Assembly: GCA_027660625.1 (NCBI GenBank)
Contig: JAQDNC010000015.1
Location: forward strand, 1-52,138
Source: Coriobacteriaceae bacterium AM100-PB1-1D-6A
GTDB taxonomy: Bacteria; Actinomycetota; Coriobacteriia; Coriobacteriales; Coriobacteriaceae
DNA: 52,138 bases
Direction of reading: 5' to 3'
The position numbers and the translations under genes were made by a program. Positions 1 to 9,032 of this stretch are shown here, piece by piece (within the stretch, counting starts at the first letter, position 1; each line of letters opens with the position of its first letter). The notes below the pieces were generated by a model, which ran no database searches, was not told the origin of the DNA, and worked only from the letters and a program-made list of their open reading frames with translations.

Positions 1-23
1 GAGCCGCCATTGGGAATGTAGAA

Positions 24-53
24 GGGGGAGGCCTCGCGGCCTCCCCCTTTTTT
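24..53 (+). terminator. Intrinsic terminator of an upstream gene
   Basis: A 10-bp GC-rich perfect stem (GGGGGAGGCC / GGCCTCCCCC) with a four-base loop is followed by six T. It closes a transcript that enters from outside the window on the plus strand. Confidence 0.85.
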
Positions 54-101
54 GCGTTTGGTCGATATGAGCTAAACGCCTCTATGGCTTAATAGCCTTT
101 T

Positions 102-572
102 CTATTTGAAGAAAACAAAATGAATGACCAGCGCGATTGCCACGATGGCAATGATCAAGAGCGCAATTTGGAGACGGTGCTGTCTGCGCCGTCTGTTTGA
201 CGATGTAAATATCGATTTCCCCTGCTTAGGCGTCTCGAGATAGCGGGCGGAATGCGTTAGAGTTTGCTTGGGACGGGGCCCTCTGCGATGTTGCTTTGTG
301 GGTGTTTGTGTCTGCTCCTGGCTGCTTGCGCTGTTTTTGGATAAGGGGGCATCTTTTAGATACACCGGATCGCTCGAGGCGACACCCATGTGTCTGCGCG
401 CTGATTGAGATTCTTCTAGGGTTTGATATCGATTGCGAGTTACATACTCAGGCTCTGCATCGTTAATGGGCTCTTGGGAAATATGGGGACGATGGTAGCG
501 TATGGGCTGTGAATAGGCAGAACTATCGTTCTGCAGCGACTCAAGCGAATTGTCGGAGGTCTGATCGTCCAT
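102..572 (-). CDS. Hypothetical protein with C-terminal membrane anchor
   Basis: The 156-residue product is not recognised. The first 125 or so residues are hydrophilic and rich in Ser, Gln, Arg and Pro. A basic patch (RRRRQHR, about 127-133) is followed by one hydrophobic helix (about 134-154) that ends at the C-terminus. This is a tail-anchored or single-pass topology with a cytoplasmic, probably disordered, N-terminal region. The start is supported by AAGGGC eight bases upstream of ATG. It is divergent from hsp20. No catalytic motif is visible, so no function is proposed. Confidence 0.6.
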   Translation of the reverse strand: MDDQTSDNSLESLQNDSSAYSQPIRYHRPHISQEPINDAEPEYVTRNRYQTLEESQSARRHMGVASSDPVYLKDAPLSKNSASSQEQTQTPTKQHRRGPRPKQTLTHSARYLETPKQGKSIFTSSNRRRRQHRLQIALLIIAIVAIALVIHFVFFK

Positions 573-850
573 GATGCCCTTAGGTTGTCATTAACAACGT
601 GTATGCGCTCATTGTAAGCCCTCCGCTTCGTTTTGACAGGCCGCGTATATGGTATTTAAGGCACGGTTCAAAGAACTTTAGCTTCGTTAAAACCTTAGTC
701 GACCAGACTTAGATATGCTTATAGAAATAGACTTAAAAAACTTTATATCAAAATGTATATATAAGAAATGGATGGGCATATATTAGAGCGTCAAAAGAAG
801 TCCCTGCCACCTAGAAGATGGCTCGGCAGTCCCTTAAAGGAGTGGTAGTC
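573..850. promoter_or_regulatory. Divergent intergenic region upstream of hsp20
   Basis: This 278-base gap holds no gene. TTGACA at 633-638 could be a -35 element pointing towards hsp20, but the -10 at the expected distance (TTTAAG, 656-661) is poor. The stretch 700-790 is strongly AT-rich compared with its surroundings. No CIRCE, HAIR or CtsR-type heat-shock operator was found by eye, so control of the Hsp20 gene remains open. Confidence 0.35.
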
Positions 851-1282
851 ATGGCAAGCATGGTTCCTTATCGTTCGGTTTTTGGTGTTCGTCCCTCTGC
901 TAGCTCGTTGTTTGATCTCTTTGATGATATGAGCGACCTAGCGAACAGCTCGATTGCCTCTAAGGCGTTCCCCGTTGACGTTGAGGATAAGGGCGATGGC
1001 TATGAGGTCAAGGCTTATCTGACCGGCGTCGCCAAGGACGATATCGATGTCGAGCTTAACGAGGGCCGTCTGTCCATTAGCGTGAATGTCGAGGAAGACG
1101 AGGAGAACGAGGGTAAGAACTTCCTGCAGAAGGAGTTCAGCTCGTACAGCGCGACGCGCGGCGTGTACCTGAAGGATGCTTCGAGCGAGGGCCTTTCTGC
1201 AAAGTACGCTGACGGCATCCTTACCGTTACGGTTCCTAAGATTGTCGAGAAGAAGAACGTTACGAAGATTTCCATCGATTAA
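851..1282 (+). CDS. Hsp20/alpha-crystallin small heat shock protein
   Basis: A 143-residue small heat-shock protein: an ATP-independent holdase that keeps unfolding proteins soluble in the cytoplasm for refolding by DnaK. The alpha-crystallin domain starts at about residue 38 (FPVDVEDKGDGYEVKAYL) and ends with the family signature GILTVTVPK near residue 125, followed by the short IxI-like tail KISID. The size is typical for the family. An in-frame ATG exists at 818, but AAAGGAG at 836-842 lies at the right distance from the ATG at 851, so the shorter form is chosen. It is monocistronic with its own terminator. Confidence 0.9.
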   Translation: MASMVPYRSVFGVRPSASSLFDLFDDMSDLANSSIASKAFPVDVEDKGDGYEVKAYLTGVAKDDIDVELNEGRLSISVNVEEDEENEGKNFLQKEFSSYSATRGVYLKDASSEGLSAKYADGILTVTVPKIVEKKNVTKISID

Positions 1283-1314
1283 GGCTATCGGCTTTTAAAA
1301 TCGGTGCCTACGTT

Positions 1315-1350
1315 AAGGGGGCTGGGAAGTGATTCCCAGCCCCCTTTGCT
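1315..1350. terminator. Bidirectional terminator between hsp20 and the YycJ-like gene
   Basis: AAGGGGGCTGGGAA and TTCCCAGCCCCCTT form a perfect 14-bp stem around the loop GTGA. A-rich and T-rich flanks let it serve both convergent genes. Confidence 0.85.
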
Positions 1351-1352
1351 GT

Positions 1353-2162
1353 TTACTGTATGGTCATGGGCCGATATTGTCCGGCGGGACGTATCGTGAG
1401 TTTATGCAGCCCCTCAACGCGGGTGGCGGTGCTGCCAAGCTCGTTGTCGAGCGTTGCGTCGAGGGAGCTTGCGTAGCTTTTGACGGTCAGGCTTGGGCGA
1501 TTGTTGTCTTGGCTAATGTGCATCGCGATAAGTTGCTCGGTGCGATCGGTTGCCAACGCGCGTGCGGCATCGGCGGCCTGATCGTTGGAGAGATGCCCTT
1601 TTACAGACAGGATACGTTCCTGAAGAAAGCGAGGATAGTCGCCTTGACGCAGCATGGTTACATCGTGGTTGCTTTCGAGTGCGAGAATGCGACAGTCCTT
1701 GAGCGTATCGATGGCATGCTTCGACAACTCGCCGGTGTCGGTGGCAAAGCCAATTGAATCACCCTGAGCGTCAAACCGGTAGCCGACGGGATTAACGACG
1801 TCGTGGGATGTCGAATATGTTTGAATGTGGACTCCGGCAATAGAGAGGGCGTCACCTGGGTCGAATTCCTCGACAGGTAGATGTGCGAGGCTTTCTTTGG
1901 ACGTGAGCGTTCCTCTGCTGGAAAAGACTGGGCCATTCCAATGCTTGCACCATACCTCAAGCCCCTTGATGTGGTCGCTGTGTTCATGGGTGACAACAAG
2001 GGCGTACACGTCGTCTACCGACAGTCCGAGTTCCGCCATGCGTTTGAGCGTTTCGCGGCGAGACAGTCCGTCATCGACCATAATGAGCCCCTGCGGGCCC
2101 TCGATGAGTGCGCAGTTGCCTTTAGAGCCACTGCCGAGGATATGAAGGTGCAGACGAGACAT
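1353..2162 (-). CDS. YycJ/WalJ-like metallo-beta-lactamase fold hydrolase
   Basis: A 269-residue metallo-hydrolase of the MBL fold. The zinc motif HEHSDH is at residues 60-65, the N-terminal strand motif LGSGSKGNCALIE at 9-21, a downstream metal Asp in FATDTGEL, and later His in ALESNHD and MHIS. This is the layout of YycJ/WalJ, a cytoplasmic nuclease-like protein that in Firmicutes is linked to the WalRK system and mismatch repair; no walRK genes are visible here. A longer frame begins at 2243, but it would run through the tilS ribosome binding site and start codon. Beginning at the ATG at 2162 leaves 48 bases between the divergent genes and puts the fold's first strand at the N-terminus. 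Confidence 0.85.
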   Translation of the reverse strand: MSRLHLHILGSGSKGNCALIEGPQGLIMVDDGLSRRETLKRMAELGLSVDDVYALVVTHEHSDHIKGLEVWCKHWNGPVFSSRGTLTSKESLAHLPVEEFDPGDALSIAGVHIQTYSTSHDVVNPVGYRFDAQGDSIGFATDTGELSKHAIDTLKDCRILALESNHDVTMLRQGDYPRFLQERILSVKGHLSNDQAADAARALATDRTEQLIAMHISQDNNRPSLTVKSYASSLDATLDNELGSTATRVEGLHKLTIRPAGQYRPMTIQ

Positions 2163-2210
2163 AAGATTCCAAAGGATACAATGGGTGCGGACGAATAGAG
2201 GAGGAAGCAA

Positions 2211-3749
2211 ATGCCTACGGTATCTCAGCATTATGGACACCATGCCGTGCCTGGGGCAGTCGATGAGACCCGGACGAGGCAGCAGGCTGCTCCTGTCGTG
2301 CTCATGGTATCAGGCGGCGCGGACTCGACGGCACTGCTTCTTATGGCGTGCACATCAAAGCTGGATATCCAAGACGGACGCGGTGTTGCCCCCATTGCTC
2401 GCGAGCGCCTGCATGTGCTGCATGTAAACCATCATCTGCGCGGCAAGGCGTCCGATGGCGACGAGGCCTTTGTGCGTGAGCTCTGCGCGAAATATGGTTT
2501 ACCGCTGTGCGTGGAGCACGCTTATTTTGATGGGGAGTCGGGCAATATTGAGGCCGCGGCCCGCGAGGTGCGCTATGCCGCGGCGCGGAGGTATGTTCGC
2601 GAGCTCTGCGCCCAGACGGGGGCACCGCGAACGGCGGCTCGTATCTGCACCGCGCACACGTCTTCGGATCGCGCGGAAACGTTTTTGATGAACGCGATTA
2701 AGGGTTCAGGGCCCGCTGGCCTATCGAGCATTCCTCACCGGAGGAATATCGTGGTGCGCCCCTTGCTCGACCTAACTCATGGCGAGCTCGTGGGCTATCT
2801 ACAGGTGCATGGTCAGCCGTGGCGTGAGGACGAGAGCAATGAGGATATCTCGTATCTGCGAAACTACGTGCGCCATCGGGTAATGCCAGTGGTGGCACAG
2901 CGTAATGCGAGCGTGTGCAAGACGATTGGCGCCGCCTGCGAGATCCTTGGTGACGAAGATGCGTTTCTATCCCAGCTGTCGGCACAGGCGTTTCGAAGCT
3001 GCCTGCGCAAGGAGGCGGCGGGTGCGCTAGTGCTCGATGCCAGACGCCTTGCTGCGGCCGAGGTGGTAATCGCGCGGCGCATCGTGCGACTGGCGATCAA
3101 ACGCATCGATCCGGACGCTCGTCCAGAGATGCGACATGTGGAGCGAGTCCTTTCCTGCGTTGCCGAGGGCGCAGGCTCGGTCACGCTTCCGGCGGGGATT
3201 GACGCACGCGTCGAATTTGGCATGCTGGCGTTTAAGGCTCCGGTGGCTCGCGAGGGCCTGGTCGCGGACTGGGTTACCGTACCCGGTCGTTTGCCGTTGG
3301 GCGGGGGACGTATGCTGGTCGCAGAGCCGATGGCCGTTGAACCGGGATGCGATATCGTGCGCCGCGCCCGTGAGCTTGCGGCTGCCGGGGAAGTGGCAGC
3401 TTTGGTAGACGCGGCTGCCCTGGGTTTTGCCGACAGCGATAGCGAGCGGATCCTGGCGGGCTCGCGTGGCGAGATCCCTGCCGAGGCGCGATTGGCGCGC
3501 CTATGGGTGGACGGTCCCGCACCGGGAGACGTGATGTGCCCGTTAGGAATGAGTGGCCGAAGCAAGAAGGTATCCGACTTGCTAGGAGAGGCTCGCATTC
3601 CCGTTTCCGAGCGCGCCGGCGTGCCCATGGTGAGGACGGCGCCGGGAGGTGCCGTGGTGTGGGTCGCCGGAGTTCGCGCGGACGAACGCTTTAAGTGCAC
3701 GGCGGCGACGCGTGTGGCCTATCTGCTTCGCGTGGTTGACGCGGATTAG
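2211..3749 (+). CDS. tilS: tRNA(Ile)-lysidine synthase TilS
   Basis: A 512-residue enzyme that uses ATP and lysine to convert C34 of tRNA-Ile(CAU) to lysidine, so that the tRNA reads AUA as isoleucine. The PP-loop SGGADS is at residues 34-39. Other N-type ATP-pyrophosphatase motifs follow (HVNHHLRG, AHTSSDRAETFL, GSGPAGLSSI). A long C-terminal substrate-recognition part makes it one of the larger TilS forms. The first 25 residues before the PP-loop are not conserved. GAGGAGGA sits ideally before the ATG. The downstream hpt is its classical neighbour: tilS-hpt-ftsH is a widespread order. The product is essential in bacteria that decode AUA this way. Confidence 0.93.
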   Translation: MPTVSQHYGHHAVPGAVDETRTRQQAAPVVLMVSGGADSTALLLMACTSKLDIQDGRGVAPIARERLHVLHVNHHLRGKASDGDEAFVRELCAKYGLPLCVEHAYFDGESGNIEAAAREVRYAAARRYVRELCAQTGAPRTAARICTAHTSSDRAETFLMNAIKGSGPAGLSSIPHRRNIVVRPLLDLTHGELVGYLQVHGQPWREDESNEDISYLRNYVRHRVMPVVAQRNASVCKTIGAACEILGDEDAFLSQLSAQAFRSCLRKEAAGALVLDARRLAAAEVVIARRIVRLAIKRIDPDARPEMRHVERVLSCVAEGAGSVTLPAGIDARVEFGMLAFKAPVAREGLVADWVTVPGRLPLGGGRMLVAEPMAVEPGCDIVRRARELAAAGEVAALVDAAALGFADSDSERILAGSRGEIPAEARLARLWVDGPAPGDVMCPLGMSGRSKKVSDLLGEARIPVSERAGVPMVRTAPGGAVVWVAGVRADERFKCTAATRVAYLLRVVDAD

Positions 3750-3788
3750 CCCCTCGTACCAGCTTTTCTGTGCGGCGTTGACGGTATT

Positions 3789-3809
3789 CCCGCGCTGATG
3801 ATGCGCGGG
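3789..3809. other. Short hairpin between tilS and hpt
   Basis: CCCGCGC and GCGCGGG enclose the loop TGATGAT. No T-tract follows, so it is not a convincing terminator. A TAGAAT hexamer at 3835-3840 could be the -10 of a separate hpt promoter; the matching -35 is weak. Confidence 0.4.
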
Positions 3810-3897
3810 CTGGAAAATATACCCCGTGCGCTGCTAGAATGTGTAGTTCGCGTCCATACGGCGGTGTGTGGGCGATTAAGCACAAGAAAGGGTTGTC

Positions 3898-4446
3898 ATG
3901 GCTTCTCAACATCCGGATATCGAGAAGGTTCTGTTTACGCAGGAGGATATCGAAGGTATCGTTTCTCGCCTGGGCGAGGAGATTACGCGCGACTACGCTG
4001 GTAAGGATCTGGTGTTGATCGCGGTTCTGCGCGGCGCCGTTGTCTTTATGGGCGACCTGATGCGCAAGATCGAGCTGCCGACCAACATCGATTTCATGGC
4101 TGTTTCGAGCTATGGCGACGGTGTGAAGTCTTCGGGCATCGTGCGTATCATTAAGGACCTGGATATCGACATCCGTGGTCGCGACGTGCTGATCGTCGAG
4201 GACATTCTGGACTCGGGCCTGACCCTCAAGTACCTGATGAAGAACCTCGAGAGCCGCAAGCCCGCTTCGCTGGAGGTCGCTGCCTTCCTGTGGAAGGACG
4301 TTGAGGACCGTACCTCGGCCATCACGCCCAAGTATGTTGGAACCCATTGCCCCGATGCCTTTGTGGTGGGCTACGGCCTCGACTATGCCGAGCGCTATCG
4401 CAACCTTCCGTATCTGGGCATTTTGAAACCGGAGGTTTATTCGTAA
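3898..4446 (+). CDS. hpt: Hypoxanthine phosphoribosyltransferase
   Basis: A 182-residue purine-salvage enzyme that joins hypoxanthine or guanine to PRPP, giving IMP or GMP. The PRPP-binding loop [14 protein letters not shown] is near residues 100-113, with the acidic pair and small residues of type I PRTases. The flexible loop SSYGDG and the C-terminal [18 protein letters not shown] purine pocket are typical of Hpt. AAAGGG precedes the ATG. The stop is one base before the ftsH start, and the ftsH ribosome binding site (GGAGG, 4431-4435) lies inside hpt, so the two are translationally coupled. Confidence 0.96.
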   Translation: MASQHPDIEKVLFTQEDIEGIVSRLGEEITRDYAGKDLVLIAVLRGAVVFMGDLMRKIELPTNIDFMAVSSYGDGVKSSGIVRIIKDLDIDIRGRDVLIVEDILDSGLTLKYLMKNLESRKPASLEVAAFLWKDVEDRTSAITPKYVGTHCPDAFVVGYGLDYAERYRNLPYLGILKPEVYS

Positions 4447-4447
4447 G

Positions 4448-6598
4448 ATGCCCGACGACCGTAACGACAACAATCCCCAGACTCCCCGGGACCCAAAGAT
4501 TCCGGGGATGCCCGGAGGCAAGAAGCCCACGCGTACGGGCTGGCTGTATTTTCTTTTGGCTTGCGCGCTTCTGGGCTATGCCTTCTTTAATATGGGTTCC
4601 GGCTTTGCCAACTCCAGCAATACCGTTAAGCTCGCGACGAGCGAGATGGTCAGTGCCATTAAGCAGGATCGCGTCGAAGATTTGACCTATACGGTTCAAG
4701 ACGGAAGCGTGGCGGGGCATTACTGGAAGACGAAAAAGGACAAGGGCGATACGAGCGAGCTCAAGAGCTTCTCCTCGACCTATGTCGGCTCCGATTCGCT
4801 TGCCGAGCTTATGGCGGAGCACCCCGATACCAAGTACATCGTCAACACCAACGACCCCGATTTTTGGGGCGACCTGGCGATGAGCGTGCTGCCGACGATC
4901 GCCCTGATCGCCATCATGTTCTACTTTATGCGCCAGATGATGGGCGCCAATAACAGGAACATGCAGTTTGGCAAGACCAATGCCAAGACCAATGCCAAGA
5001 CCAACGAGGCTACGCGTCCCAAGGTCAAGTTCGAGGACGTGGCCGGCGTGGACGAGGCCGTCGAGGAGCTCGAGGAGATCCGCGACTTCCTAAGCGATCC
5101 GGACCGCTATCGCAAACTGGGTGCCAAGATCCCGCGCGGCGTTTTGCTGGTGGGCCCTCCGGGTACCGGTAAGACGCTGCTGGCCAAGGCCGTTGCCGGC
5201 GAGGCGGGCGTGCCGTTCTTTAGCATCTCTGGTTCTGACTTTGTCGAGATGTTCGTGGGTGTCGGTGCCAGCCGCGTGCGCGACCTCTTTAAGGAGGCCA
5301 AGTCTCAGGCTCCGTCGATCATCTTTATTGACGAGATCGATGCCGTGGGACGTCAGCGCGGAGCCGGTCTGGGCGGCGGTCACGACGAGCGCGAGCAGAC
5401 GCTCAACCAGCTGCTGGTCGAGATGGACGGTTTTGAGGAAAGCGAGTCGGTCATCCTGATCGCCGCAACCAATCGCCCCGATATTCTGGATCCGGCATTG
5501 CTGCGCCCCGGTCGTTTTGATCGTCAGGTCACGGTCGACCGTCCGGACGTAAAGGGTCGCGAGCAGATCTTGCGCGTACATGCCGAGAATAAGCCGATGG
5601 ACGAGGACGTTAAGTTTGAGAAGCTCGCCCAGATGACCGTTGGCTTTACCGGTGCCGATCTGGCAAACCTGCTCAACGAATCTGCGCTGCTGGCCGCTCG
5701 CCGCCATCGTTCCGTGATCTCGATGGACGAGGTCGAGGAGTCGATGGAGCGCGTGATTGCCGGACCGCAACGCAAGGGTCGCGTGATGACCGAGGCCGAG
5801 CGCACCACGATTGCCTATCATGAGAGCGGTCACGCTTTGGTGGGTCACATCTTGGAGCACTCCGATCCGGTTCATAAGATTTCGATCGTCAGCCGCGGCC
5901 AGGCTCTGGGCTACACGTTGCAGCTTCCGCAGGAGGATCACTTCCTCAAGACCAAGAACGAGATGCTCGACGAGCTTGCCGTGTTCTTGGGCGGCCGCGT
6001 TGCCGAGGAGCTCATGTGCGATGACATCACGTCGGGCGCGAGCAACGACCTGGAGCGCGCGACCAAGATGGCACGCGAGATGGTCACGCGCCTGGGCATG
6101 AGCGAGGAACTCGGCACGCAAGTGTTTGGCGAGGCGCAGCATCAGGTGTTCCTTGGCCGCGATTACGCCGATCACCAGGATTACTCCGAGGAGACGGCGC
6201 GTCGCATCGATATCGAGGTCCAGCGCATTATGCGCGAGGCCCATCGCCGCGCGGTCGAGATTCTGGATGCCCGTCGCGATCAGCTTGATCTGATGGCGAA
6301 GGTGCTGCTTGAGCGCGAGACCGTCGAAGGCGACGCCGTGAATGCCCTGCTCGACAACGAGTGGGATGCCTACCTTGAGCGCGAGGGCGATATCCTGGCG
6401 GCCAAGGAGGAGCGCAATGCCAAGGCGGCCGGTATGCCGACCAAAAAGCGCGCGCCTCGTATGAGCGAGGAGGAGCTGGCGGCTGATGCCGCGGCTTTTG
6501 CGCAGGCGGCCATGCAGGAGGATGCCGAAGTGGCATCCGATGGCGCTGGCGATGACCATGCCGTCAACGCCGATGCCGACGCCGACGACGACAAATAG
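4448..6598 (+). CDS. ftsH: ATP-dependent zinc metalloprotease FtsH
   Basis: A 716-residue membrane AAA+ protease that degrades damaged membrane proteins and short-lived regulators. Two membrane helices (about 31-53 and 144-162) flank an extracytoplasmic loop. The AAA domain has Walker A GPPGTGKT (near 236), Walker B IIFIDEID, the pore motif FVG, and the second region of homology [19 protein letters not shown]. The zinc motif HESGH is near residue 457, and the third ligand is the Asp of [10 protein letters not shown]. The C-terminal 50 residues are acidic and low in complexity. A 12-base unit is repeated in the linker before the AAA domain (4973-5005), giving the residues [10 protein letters not shown]. 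The terminator at 6611-6645 closes the hpt-ftsH operon. Confidence 0.97.
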   Translation: MPDDRNDNNPQTPRDPKIPGMPGGKKPTRTGWLYFLLACALLGYAFFNMGSGFANSSNTVKLATSEMVSAIKQDRVEDLTYTVQDGSVAGHYWKTKKDKGDTSELKSFSSTYVGSDSLAELMAEHPDTKYIVNTNDPDFWGDLAMSVLPTIALIAIMFYFMRQMMGANNRNMQFGKTNAKTNAKTNEATRPKVKFEDVAGVDEAVEELEEIRDFLSDPDRYRKLGAKIPRGVLLVGPPGTGKTLLAKAVAGEAGVPFFSISGSDFVEMFVGVGASRVRDLFKEAKSQAPSIIFIDEIDAVGRQRGAGLGGGHDEREQTLNQLLVEMDGFEESESVILIAATNRPDILDPALLRPGRFDRQVTVDRPDVKGREQILRVHAENKPMDEDVKFEKLAQMTVGFTGADLANLLNESALLAARRHRSVISMDEVEESMERVIAGPQRKGRVMTEAERTTIAYHESGHALVGHILEHSDPVHKISIVSRGQALGYTLQLPQEDHFLKTKNEMLDELAVFLGGRVAEELMCDDITSGASNDLERATKMAREMVTRLGMSEELGTQVFGEAQHQVFLGRDYADHQDYSEETARRIDIEVQRIMREAHRRAVEILDARRDQLDLMAKVLLERETVEGDAVNALLDNEWDAYLEREGDILAAKEERNAKAAGMPTKKRAPRMSEEELAADAAAFAQAAMQEDAEVASDGAGDDHAVNADADADDDK

Positions 6599-6610
6599 TC
6601 TTTGTGGCGA

Positions 6611-6645
6611 AAGCCTCCGCGGGGAAACCTGCGGAGGCTTTTTTT
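6611..6645 (+). terminator. Terminator of hpt-ftsH
   Basis: AGCCTCCGC and GCGGAGGCT form a stem around GGGAAACCT-like loop bases and are followed by seven T. Confidence 0.85.
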
Positions 6646-6666
6646 AGCGATATGGGGCCATCTGTT

Positions 6667-6720
6667 GATTGGGGACAGACTTAAATGAGCGTTTTCACGC
6701 ATTTAAGTCTGTCCCCAATT
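6667..6720. repeat. Perfect 20-bp inverted repeat (REP-like palindrome)
   Basis: ATTGGGGACAGACTTAAATG is followed, after 12 bases, by its exact reverse complement ending at 6719. The interior can add three more pairs (CGT/ACG) with a TTTC loop. It lies 15 bases before the CTTTG...AAAG dyad in front of the aminotransferase gene. There is no T-tract. Confidence 0.85.
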
Positions 6721-6735
6721 AACATTGCTGCGGCA

Positions 6736-6751
6736 CTTTGCTCAACTAAAG
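6736..6751. promoter_or_regulatory. Candidate operator of the CTTTnnCTAACTAAAG family, site 1
   Basis: The sequence is CTTTGCTCAACTAAAG. It sits immediately upstream of a TACAAT hexamer (6754-6759) that could be the -10 of the aminotransferase promoter. Near-identical dyads occur at 10784-10799 and, on the other strand, at 41155-41170, each before another amino-acid gene. No regulator is identified. Confidence 0.5.
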
Positions 6752-6783
6752 CGTACAATACCGCCTATGCGAAAGGGGAACAG

Positions 6784-7968
6784 ATGATCAACGAAACCAT
6801 GTATGCTCGCGGTGCGGAAAGCTCCATCATCCGTGAGATTTTTAGCTATGGCCTTGAGCGCAAGGCGCAGATCGGTGCGGAAAACGTATTCGATTTTTCG
6901 CTGGGCAATCCGAGCGTTCCGGCACCCGCTGCTGTGGCGGAGTCCATTAAGAAGGCCCTGGAGCTGCCGAGCGACCAGCTGCACGGCTACACGCCCGCAC
7001 CGGGCCTGCCGCAATGTCGTGCCGCTGTGGCCGAATCGCTCAACCGCCGCTTTGGCACGAGCTATGAGGGCAAAGACGTCTTTATGACGGTGGGTGCCGC
7101 GGCTTCGCTCACCTGCGCGCTCAACGCCGTTACGAATCCGGGCGACGAGGTTATTGTTATCGCCCCGTACTTTCCGGAGTATCGCGTTTGGATTGAGAAG
7201 GCCGGCTGCACGTGTGTCGAGGCGCTTGCCAACGAGGACACATTCCAGCTGAGCGTGGATAACGTATTCAAGGCGATCACCGACAAGACGGCAGCCGTCA
7301 TTATCGACTCGCCCAACAACCCGACCGGTGCCGTATATACGCGCGACACGCTGACGCGACTGGCCAATGTTCTGCGCGAGGCCAACGCTCAGCGCGATCC
7401 CGAGAATCCGATTATGCTCATCTCGGATGAGCCGTACCGCGAGATCGTGTACGGTGCCGAGGTGCCTTGGGTGCCCTCGATCTACGAGCACACCATCGTG
7501 TGCTACTCGTATTCCAAGTCGCTGTCGCTGCCGGGTGAGCGCGTGGGGTGGATCTTGGTTCCCAACACCAATCCGCAGGCTGCCCGTCTGATGCCGGCCG
7601 TTGCCGGTGCCGCCCGTACGCTGGGCTTCGTGTGCGCGCCGGCGCTCTTTCAGCGCGTAATTATCGACTGCATCGATGAGCCGAGTGACGTTGAGGCCTA
7701 TGCACGCAACCGCACCGCGCTTACCGACGCACTAGCGGAGTATGGCTACACCTATGTTGAGCCGGATGGCGCGTTCTACCTATGGGTGAAAGCATTGGAG
7801 CCCGATGCGAATGCGTTTTGCGAGCGCGCAAAGAAGTATGAGTTGCTTGCGGTTCCCTCGGACAGCTTTGGTATGCCGGGTTGGTTCCGCCTGGGCTATT
7901 GCGTGAGTTACGAAACGATTGTCAATTCGCTACCCGCTTGGAAACAGTTGGCGGACGAGTATCGTTAA
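6784..7968 (+). CDS. PLP-dependent class I/II aminotransferase
   Basis: A 394-residue fold-type I aminotransferase of the aspartate aminotransferase superfamily. The PLP lysine is in SYSKSLSLPGERVGW (near residue 245). The cofactor Asp/Asn context is DSPNNPTGAVY, with ISDEPYREIVYG following, and the C-terminal Arg for the substrate carboxylate is in GWFRLGYCVS. Substrate specificity cannot be read from the sequence; Asp, Ala or aromatic amino acids are possible. A longer frame runs upstream through the palindrome at 6667-6720. The ATG at 6784, preceded by GAAAGGGGAA, is the credible start. The operator-like dyad at 6736-6751 suggests co-regulation with the amino acid importer and ilvE. Confidence 0.9.
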   Translation: MINETMYARGAESSIIREIFSYGLERKAQIGAENVFDFSLGNPSVPAPAAVAESIKKALELPSDQLHGYTPAPGLPQCRAAVAESLNRRFGTSYEGKDVFMTVGAAASLTCALNAVTNPGDEVIVIAPYFPEYRVWIEKAGCTCVEALANEDTFQLSVDNVFKAITDKTAAVIIDSPNNPTGAVYTRDTLTRLANVLREANAQRDPENPIMLISDEPYREIVYGAEVPWVPSIYEHTIVCYSYSKSLSLPGERVGWILVPNTNPQAARLMPAVAGAARTLGFVCAPALFQRVIIDCIDEPSDVEAYARNRTALTDALAEYGYTYVEPDGAFYLWVKALEPDANAFCERAKKYELLAVPSDSFGMPGWFRLGYCVSYETIVNSLPAWKQLADEYR

Positions 7969-8133
7969 AAGTAAAGCGCTCTGCCTACAATGTTTTACGT
8001 GAAACGGGGTTTGGTGTTAAGCCGGACCCCGTTGTCATGGACGTTGTGTCTTTGGGATGGAGTGGTTTTACGACTATCGAAGGCAATGCGTACAATGAAT
8101 ATAAGCGACGGCCGTGCCAGATAAGGAGACCTG

Positions 8134-8955
8134 ATGCCCTACCTGCTTTCTTGTGACATTCATACCCATACGATGTTCTCTGCGCATGCATATTCGACCA
8201 TTGAGGAGAATGTGTACTGGGCGGCAGAGCGTGGCCTGCAGGTGCTCGGGTCTGCCGACCATCTGAGCTCTATGGTTACGGCTTGTCCCAATGACCTGCG
8301 CAGTTACCAATTCTTTATCAACCAGGATATCTGGCCGCGCATTTGGAGCGGCGTGCTGGTGCTGCGTGGTGCCGAGGCCGATATCGTTTCGCTGGACGGA
8401 AGCCTGTTTGGCGAGGACACTCCTGTCACGCTCGATATCGCTGGCGATTCGTACAGTCGTCAGCATTCGCTGTTCGATTTGGTTACGCGTAATTTGGATT
8501 ATTTGGTTGCAAGCGTGCATAATCCACAGATTGCTGAGGGCGCGACGCTGGCCCAGGCGACCGAGATGTATATCAATGCCCTGGAGCACCCCAAGGTGTT
8601 CATGCTGGGTCACACGGGGCGTTCGGGCGTGCCGTTCGATATCGACGAGGTGCTGTTGGCGGCTAAGGCCAAGCACAAGATTATCGAGATCAACAACCAT
8701 AGTCTTGAACACGGTGTTGACACTGAGCATTGGGCCGTATGCCGCAAGATCGCTGAGCGCTGCGCCGAGCTGGGCGTGGGCATTGGCGTTTCGACCGATG
8801 CGCACATTGGCATGGCCATTGGTAAGCTCGATTACGCTCGCAAGATGCTCGACGAGATTCACTTCCCGTTGGATCTGATCGTGACGCGCGATCGCGAGAC
8901 GCTGCTGCGCGAGATGGCGGCAGCCGGCGTGTGCGACCTGCGCAAGGGGATGTAG
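8134..8955 (+). CDS. PHP-domain phosphatase (YcdX-like)
   Basis: A 273-residue metal-dependent phosphoesterase of the PHP fold. Metal ligands are visible in order: CDIHTHTMFSAHA at the N-terminus, SADHLSS, a mid-domain VASVHN, EINNHS, and the C-terminal STDAHIG. This is the YcdX/histidinol-phosphatase-like group; the natural substrate is unknown. TAAGGAG lies seven bases before the ATG, and TACAAT (about 8092-8097) is a possible -10 element. Transcription ends at the strong bidirectional terminator shared with the convergent methyltransferase gene. Confidence 0.85.
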   Translation: MPYLLSCDIHTHTMFSAHAYSTIEENVYWAAERGLQVLGSADHLSSMVTACPNDLRSYQFFINQDIWPRIWSGVLVLRGAEADIVSLDGSLFGEDTPVTLDIAGDSYSRQHSLFDLVTRNLDYLVASVHNPQIAEGATLAQATEMYINALEHPKVFMLGHTGRSGVPFDIDEVLLAAKAKHKIIEINNHSLEHGVDTEHWAVCRKIAERCAELGVGIGVSTDAHIGMAIGKLDYARKMLDEIHFPLDLIVTRDRETLLREMAAAGVCDLRKGM

Positions 8956-8970
8956 CGGAATTAATAAACC

Positions 8971-9009
8971 AAGAAAGGGGGCGGCCCAGACGGGTCGCCC
9001 CCTTTCTTG
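8971..9009. terminator. Bidirectional terminator
   Basis: AAGAAAGGGGGCG and CGCCCCCTTTCTT pair around an inner stem GCCC/GGGT. It lies between the convergent PHP phosphatase and RNA methyltransferase genes. Confidence 0.85.
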
Positions 9010-9032
9010 TCCCAAAAATCTACTGAGGTTGG

